Source of the DNA: Artocarpus heterophyllus
Lineage: Eukaryota; Streptophyta; Magnoliopsida; Rosales; Moraceae
DNA length: 64,000 nucleotides
Direction: 5' to 3'
NCBI GenBank assembly: GCA_025403435.1
Contig: CM046339.1
Location: 3,612,212 to 3,676,211, forward strand
Shown: piece by piece, positions 59,064 through 64,000 of the stretch
How the letters are laid out: every line of letters begins with the position of its first letter
Position numbering within the stretch: position 1 is the stretch's first letter
Notes under the pieces: model-generated
Databases searched by the model: none
Seen by the model: only the letters and a program-made list of their open reading frames with translations
Told to the model about the DNA's origin: nothing
Position numbers and translations under genes: made by a program

Positions 59064-61098
59064 ATATTTCTTAAAGTTTAAATCAATTATTTTATATTAA
59101 TATTTCTTGTTAAATTTCTTAATTAATATCAATTAAGTGATAAACAGTATTTTAGTTCCTTAGTATAAAAATATGTTTAATTATAAGTTTTTAATATGTT
59201 TTTATGTTTAGCAATATTTTGGGTAATTTTTAAAATCTTTTCGTATGTAAAATATTAGTTTAGTTTGAAATTAGTCAAAACGATAAAAATAATAAGTAGT
59301 AATTTTATTTTGAGTCTTAGTGTATTTGATAGTATGTTTTAAACAAAAAGAGACTGGATTTTAAAAGTTTGTAATTATTTTTGTATGTTTAATGTAAAAT
59401 AAATATTTTTAAAATTATTATAAATATTATGTTTGTAAAATAATTAATTTTATTTTAATTTTTTATCTTTAAATTTAAGAACTGATGGAAAAATGGAACA
59501 AAACAGCACCAACATGGCAAAATTAGATGGTAAATGCCTCTAAAATACAAAAAGATTTGAATTTAATCTAGAAAGAGACACATGGCAAATCTTGTCCGTC
59601 GGACTGCGCTGCCATTCGCAGTGGACCGTTGGATCACAAGACACGTGTTGCCACTACAGCAGCCGCTAGACTATGCCACCAAAGTGGGTCCCGCATGTCA
59701 ACTATCTCCTTAGATCACGTATGGTCTGCCCTATTTGAGCTCGTCTTCTCAGCCGTGCGATTAGCGCACCAAGGCTGATCCAACGGTCATACATCTTAGT
59801 GCCATTTGGCCCACTCAGTCCCATTTCTCACCGCATTTCTTCAACGTAAGGATCGCGTGATTGATGCTCCAGATCGGGTCTCACTGGTTCCTCCCGGCGT
59901 TGTGCCACAGTGGATCTCGGCCAAAATTTGTGTTTGAACGGAATCTTGGAGAGAAAAAGAAGAAAGGAAAAAAATTACAAAAATGCTCAAATAGTCACAT
60001 TAAGCCGAAAAATGTCGAGAAAAAATAGTGAAAAAATTATAAAAAAAAAATAAGATACATTAGTTTTTGACACCCCCTATAAAGACGGGTTCTCAAAACT
60101 TGTTGCAGCAATCCCCGCAGAGTAAAACATTACTGTTTAAGTTTTAGTTTGGTTTTTAGTATAAGTTTTTGTAAAATATTTTTCAGATTATGTTGTAAAA
60201 ATTATGCTCCATAATATTTTTAGCATTTTATTTTAAATATATCTTTTTAATTTTTCTTTTTAGTTGAGGTGAAAGGAAAAAATTCCGGCAAAATCAATTT
60301 AAATATTTTTAGTTTTTTTTAGTTTTTTAAGCTATTATAATGTCAAAATATTTTTCACAAAACTTAAAATTTTAATATTTTCTTAGCTAGGACTCTACCA
60401 AAATTTTGATTTTGATTTTTTGACGACATAGACTAATACGGATAATGCTTTGGAGGACCTTGATCAACCATAGACAGAAAATGACTCGGTAAATGCTTAA
60501 CTTATTATTTTAGTTTTTTATTTTAATTAAGTTATGTTGAAATTCTGTCCATTTATTAAGATGAGTTTTTGGCATTATAGACATAAAATAGCACAGTAAA
60601 TGTTGGTAATGCTTGATTTATTGTCAACATAGTATATCATAATGCATTTTTAAACCAATTAATAAATAATTAGAAAAACTAAAATTTGTTAAAGTTGATT
60701 GTTAGAACAGAACCTTTGAACCTTAGTTCTATTATAATTACTGTTTTATCCCTTTTAATTTGTTGTTATTATTGTTGTTATTTTGTTAAAGTTATTTTGA
60801 ATTAATTGCACTTGTTGTTAAAGTTTCATTTTAATTTAAGTTGTATTTCTTGTTATTAAAATTCTAAAAATAAAAAATGTTGCAAAAATGTGTAAAATAT
60901 TGTGAATATATATTGTAAATAATAATTATTAATCCTCATATTTTTTGGTTTTTAAATAAATAAAAAGTTAATATAATAAATATACTGGAACTAAACAAAA
61001 TCCTTCTCTGTGGGTTTAATCTCGGATACACCGAGTATTTATTACTTGAGACAACCTTATACTTAGTGTTATATCGGATCATATTAAGACCAAATAAA
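59062..61098 (+). repeat. 2-kb LTR-like insertion within the copia RT
   Basis: The copia reading stops at both borders: [13 protein letters not shown] sequence on one side and HDLLQKVKML on the other, which are adjacent in intact elements. The insert has a GC-rich block at 59570-59935, a CTATAAAGACGGG promoter-like box at 60076-60088, and near its right end TTCTCTGTGGGTTTAATC...TACACCGAG, a pattern seen beside LTRs of some plant gypsy elements. This suggests a solo LTR on the plus strand. Borders carry similar but unequal words (CTTAG and CTTTT). Confidence 0.5.
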
Positions 61099-61138
61099 GT
61101 ACCCTTTTGAATGCAGCATCTTCACCTTTTGAAGAAGA

Positions 61139-61399
61139 TCATGCACATACTTTGTCCGTGATAAATGCAACCCCTAATAAGCGTGTAACTTGAATTCCCA
61201 GGAAATAGGATAGCTCTCCTAGGTCTTTAAGAGAAAATTCTGTGTTGAGTTGGCTAATAGGGTGAGAAACATCCTTTTGATCACTTCCTATCACCAATAT
61301 GTCATCAACATAAACTAAGACATATGTGGTATGCGAGGAAGTAACTCTTAAAAACAATGATTGATCTGACTTTGCAGAACTAAGTCCATATTTCAACAA
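61139..61399 (-). pseudogene. Copia RT catalytic segment
   Basis: 86 codons with KYGLSSAKSDQSLFLR, the catalytic YVDDILVIGSD, and LKDLGELSYFLGIQVTR. After LGIQVTR the frame shifts (the expected KYVHDLLQKVKML is in another frame). Upstream (61400-61588) [11 protein letters not shown] and YGLKQASRAWFDKL are readable but interrupted by a stop. Confidence 0.87.
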
Positions 61400-61588
61400 G
61401 GGTTTGTGTAGCTTATCAAACCAGGCTCTTGAAGCTTGTTTGAGTCCATATCAGGCATTGTGTAGTTTGCAAACAAGATGGGATTTGTGTGGACCAATGA
61501 AACCTTGTGGTTGTTCTAGATAAACTTCCTCTTGCATCTTGCCATTAAGAAAGGCGTTATTTACATCCAACCGCTTAATACTCCAGCC

Positions 61589-62345
61589 TTAAGAAAGGGC
61601 AAGAGTAAGCACAATTCTGATTGTAGTTGGTTTGACTACAGGAGTAAAAGTCTCAGTAAAGTCAAAACCTGCTTGCTGATGAAAATCCTTAGCCACCGGC
61701 CATGCTTTGTACTTCTGTACACTCCCATCTGGGTTTTCCTTAATCCTGAAAACCCACTTACAACCAATAGGTCTTGTCCCTGCAGGCAATTCCACTAAAG
61801 ACCAGGTTTTGTTCTTAAGCAAGGTTTCATATTCACATTGCATAGCTTTCTTCCACTCACTTTGATGTAAAGCTTCTTCAACAGAACCTGGTTCTTTTAC
61901 GGCAACAACATATATCTTGGGTTTAAAGATACCAACTTTAGACCGAGTCAGCATATCACGAGTGTTGCCTTGAGCAGGATCCACACGCCTCCGCCGTAAG
62001 GGTTTTGAGCCTGCATTAACCAAATCAGAACACACCCGCTGAGCAGGAGCATTAGTCACATCAGCAGTAACAAAAGGCAAATCAGTAGTGGAAACAGGTT
62101 GATCACTTGAGCATATAGAAGAGACTGCCTGAGTCTGAGTTGGGGGTAAAACATGAGGTGAAGCTGAAGGAAATATAGGAGAAGAAGAAGAAGATGACAT
62201 AGAAGGAGACAAGGAGGCTCGTTTGGAATAAGGGCAGAACTTTTCATTAAACAGAACATCTCCGGAGATACACAACCTGCCATCAGAGGAAAGACACTTA
62301 TAGCCTTTATGATTTAAACTATTGCCAAGAAAGGTACATTCAACA
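61589..62345 (-). pseudogene. Copia linker and RT N-terminal part
   Basis: Part of a 311-codon open frame. It has a Ser/Pro-rich linker (SPSMSSSSSSP), RVDPAQGNTRDMLTRSKVGI and then EWKKAMQCEYETLLKNKTW, ELPAGTRPIGCKWVFRIK, DFTETFTPVVKPTTIRIVLTLAL. The first 60 or so residues of that open frame (above 62345) are integrase sequence read in a wrong frame, so the long frame is a composite. Confidence 0.85.
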
Positions 62346-62714
62346 CTAAAACTGGAGTTTGTTTTTGTTATGAGGATGAAGATTTGGACAGCAAGCACAG
62401 TGAAAAGGTTTAAGAAACTTATAATCTGGTTTAGTTTTGAACAAAACGTCAAGAGGACTTTTGAAGTGAAGAAGGGGAGAGGGAAATCTGTTGGTGAGAT
62501 AAACAACGGTTCGAAAAGCTTCATCCCAGAGCTTGTGGGGAAGTGAAGCAGCTGCCAACAAGGACAGACCGTGTTTAACTATAGACTGATGCTTTCTCTC
62601 ACCAATACCATTTTGTTGCCAAAAGTGAGGACAAGAAACAAAATGAAAGATGCCATGAGCAGTTAGATATTCCTGAAATGGCCTATACTCCCTACCCAGT
62701 TGGTTTAAATACAC
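62346..62714 (-). pseudogene. Copia integrase core, C-terminal half
   Basis: 122 codons: GREYRPFQEYL, HGIFHFVSCPHFWQQNGIGERKH (catalytic Glu in the GERKH word), LLAAASLPHKLWDEAF, YLTNRFPSPLL, and LFKTKPDYKFLK. The first half of integrase (62715-62900) is broken by stops. Ends in a frameshift near 62345. Confidence 0.88.
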
Positions 62715-63590
62715 TTAATTTTGGAATTAAATTGATGTTCAACCTGTGTTTTAAAGTTGATAAAGGTTTGAAGAACTTATGATTTACTTCTAAGCAAGTA
62801 AATCCATGTAAATTTGAAAAATGCAATAAAATGAACATAATTGTGATAGCCACTATTAGATTGAACAGGAGCTTGGCCCCACACATCAGAGTGAATCAAT
62901 TGTAAAGAAGCATCGTAAACTGTTTCAGTCGTAAGCTGTTTCAGTCAAAGTATAAGGCAGGCAATGTATTTTGCCAAGACAACAGGAGGAACAAAAAGGA
63001 GTCATTTTATTAACATGAGGAACATTACATGTTTGACAACAGAGACGCAGGATGGCCCAATCTAAGGTGCCACAATTCAAACACTGAGTTTAGAGTATTA
63101 TCTGTGCAAGAAACATTTTCAGATGTGACATTATCAACAAGACTAGGATTACAGGAAGTGTTATGAGAAGGACTAGAATAAGTAGACTCAAAAGTGGCAA
63201 GAGAACATTGAGGCTAAGTTGGCTTGAAAGGCATATGAGAAGGATTGAATGCATAAAGTCCATCTTTAACCTTCCCAGCCAGCAAATTAGCTTTTGGTGA
63301 CCTGATGTTTGACAAAACATGAATTAGGATGGAATTCAAAAAAGACATGGTTATCTTTTGCAAATTTAGAAACTGACAACAAATTCCAGAAACATGAAGA
63401 AGATGATTCAAAGACAAAGATTTAGATGTGTAAGGGGACAAGAAAGCATACTGCCCTATATGTTTAATGATTAGACCATTACCATTTCCAATATGCACTT
63501 CGTCGCTGCCAGTGTAATCAGCTCATTGCATCACGTTTGAAACGTCAGGTGTAACATGGTTCAAAGCTCCAGAATCCTCGACTTCGTTCA
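62715..63590 (-). pseudogene. Copia protease and integrase N-terminal region
   Basis: DSGALNHVTPD near 63575-63545 is the protease active site (D-S-G), followed by YTGSDEVHIGNGNGL near 63510-63470 (the open frame 63498-63214 continues to LLHVSGICCQFLNLQKIT). Multiple stops follow through the zinc-binding region of integrase (HRRLGHP-like sequence near 63070). At the upstream limit the copia sequence stops and gag appears on the other strand. Confidence 0.8.
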
Positions 63591-64000
63591 ATTGAAGATG
63601 CCAGATTTGGAATTCCAAGCAAAGATTTTCTTGAATGGGAGCAGCAGGATCAACTCCTCATGTCCTGGCTCTTGTCTTCAATCTCTGAGAGTGTTCTTCC
63701 TCGTCTTGTTGGATTCGATACTTCTTTTCAGATTTGGGAGAAATTGGAGGTATATTTTGCTGCTCAAACTAGGGTGAAAATTCATCAATTCAAGACTCAG
63801 CTCCAGAACACAAGGAACGGTTCGATGCCTATTGATTCTTATCTTTCGCAAATCAAGAATTGTGTTGATTCTCTTTCTTAGGTTGGATGTAATATCTCTG
63901 TGAAAGATCATATAGATGCAATTCTTGAGGTTTTAACTAGTGACTACGAAACTTTTACTACTTCTATCAACTTACAAACTGATGAATACACTGTTGAAGA
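63590..64000 (+). pseudogene. Copia gag on the plus strand (runs off window)
   Basis: A plus-strand frame reads DFLEWEQQDQLLMSWLL, SISESVLPRLVGFDTSFQ, IWEKLEVYFAAQTRVKI, FKTQLQNTRNGSMPIDSYL and, past a stop near 63881, VGCNISVKDHIDAILEVL. This is copia gag (UBN2 type). The matching protease of the minus-strand element starts only a few bases away but points the opposite way. It is either gag of a second element in head-to-head arrangement or the gag of the same element after inversion. Confidence 0.85.

Larger units (their letters stand above)
58031..63590 (-). mobile_element. Ty1/copia element, split by a 2-kb insertion
   Basis: Minus-strand order: protease (about 63590-63480), integrase (about 62900-62340), Ser-rich linker, RT (61800-61110), insertion (about 61098-59062), RT/RNase H connection and RNase H (59063-58443), polypurine tract GAGGGAGGATG, 3' LTR from 58286. 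Upstream of the protease the copia sequence changes strand at about 63590. Several stops and frameshifts. Confidence 0.87.

Overview
This is plant nuclear DNA, most likely from a eudicot. It is repeat-rich intergenic sequence, AT-rich with many poly-A/T and (AT)n tracts, holding Ty3/gypsy and Ty1/copia LTR retrotransposons, solo LTRs, a SINE, MITEs, CACTA-type termini and a hAT-transposase relic. I see one intact-looking host gene: an LRR receptor kinase at 28736-32137 (+), two exons, about 1064 residues, of the Xa21/FLS2/EFR type (LRR subfamily XII, non-RD kinase).

Layout. 1-6617: minus-strand Ty3/gypsy element running off the left edge, with pol and gag broken by stops and frameshifts, an iMet-type primer-binding site and one complete LTR. 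6618-8166: AT-rich DNA with a possible relic of an LRR-kinase 3' flank. 8167-10308: solo gypsy LTR with a perfect AATTT target duplication. 11683-14080: 3' end of a minus-strand copia element (long LTR plus RNase H). 14081-16339: LTR-like and AT-rich DNA. 16340-16520: tRNA-type SINE. 17270-22165: decayed copy of the LRR-kinase 5' end, split in its signal-peptide region by an internally deleted copia element (17711-21798). 23099-26762: CACTA-like element carrying a gypsy LTR fragment. 26880-27653: another LTR-like tract.

28265-33240: the LRR-kinase gene, with a small MITE upstream and a 0.6-kb MITE downstream. 33310-37793: AT-rich DNA with MITEs. 37794-42949: minus-strand copia element (RT, IN, PR/gag, PBS, LTR), truncated at its 3' end, with an exact 168-bp tandem duplication rich in a short palindrome in its leader. 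44664-45648: long fold-back MITE complex. 47035-49219: second solo gypsy LTR (same family as the left element) with a perfect ATAAT duplication. 50487-52560: LTR-like DNA. 53723-56714: old LTR of a third gypsy family. 57000-57218: hAT transposase C-terminal relic. 58031-63590: another minus-strand copia element, split by a 2-kb LTR-like insertion. 63590-64000: copia gag on the plus strand, facing away from that element.

The receptor kinase is the only sequence likely to have a host function, probably at the plasma membrane in perception of microbial patterns; the split 5' fragment nearby suggests birth-and-death evolution of a small receptor cluster. The rest records waves of insertion, LTR-LTR recombination and C-to-T decay. 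The most unusual DNA-level signals are a near-palindromic GC-rich motif (TCGGYAGGCCGAACT) arrayed in the LTRs of both gypsy and copia elements, and the palindrome-rich duplication in the copia leader. Comparisons were made by eye; no alignment or database search was run.
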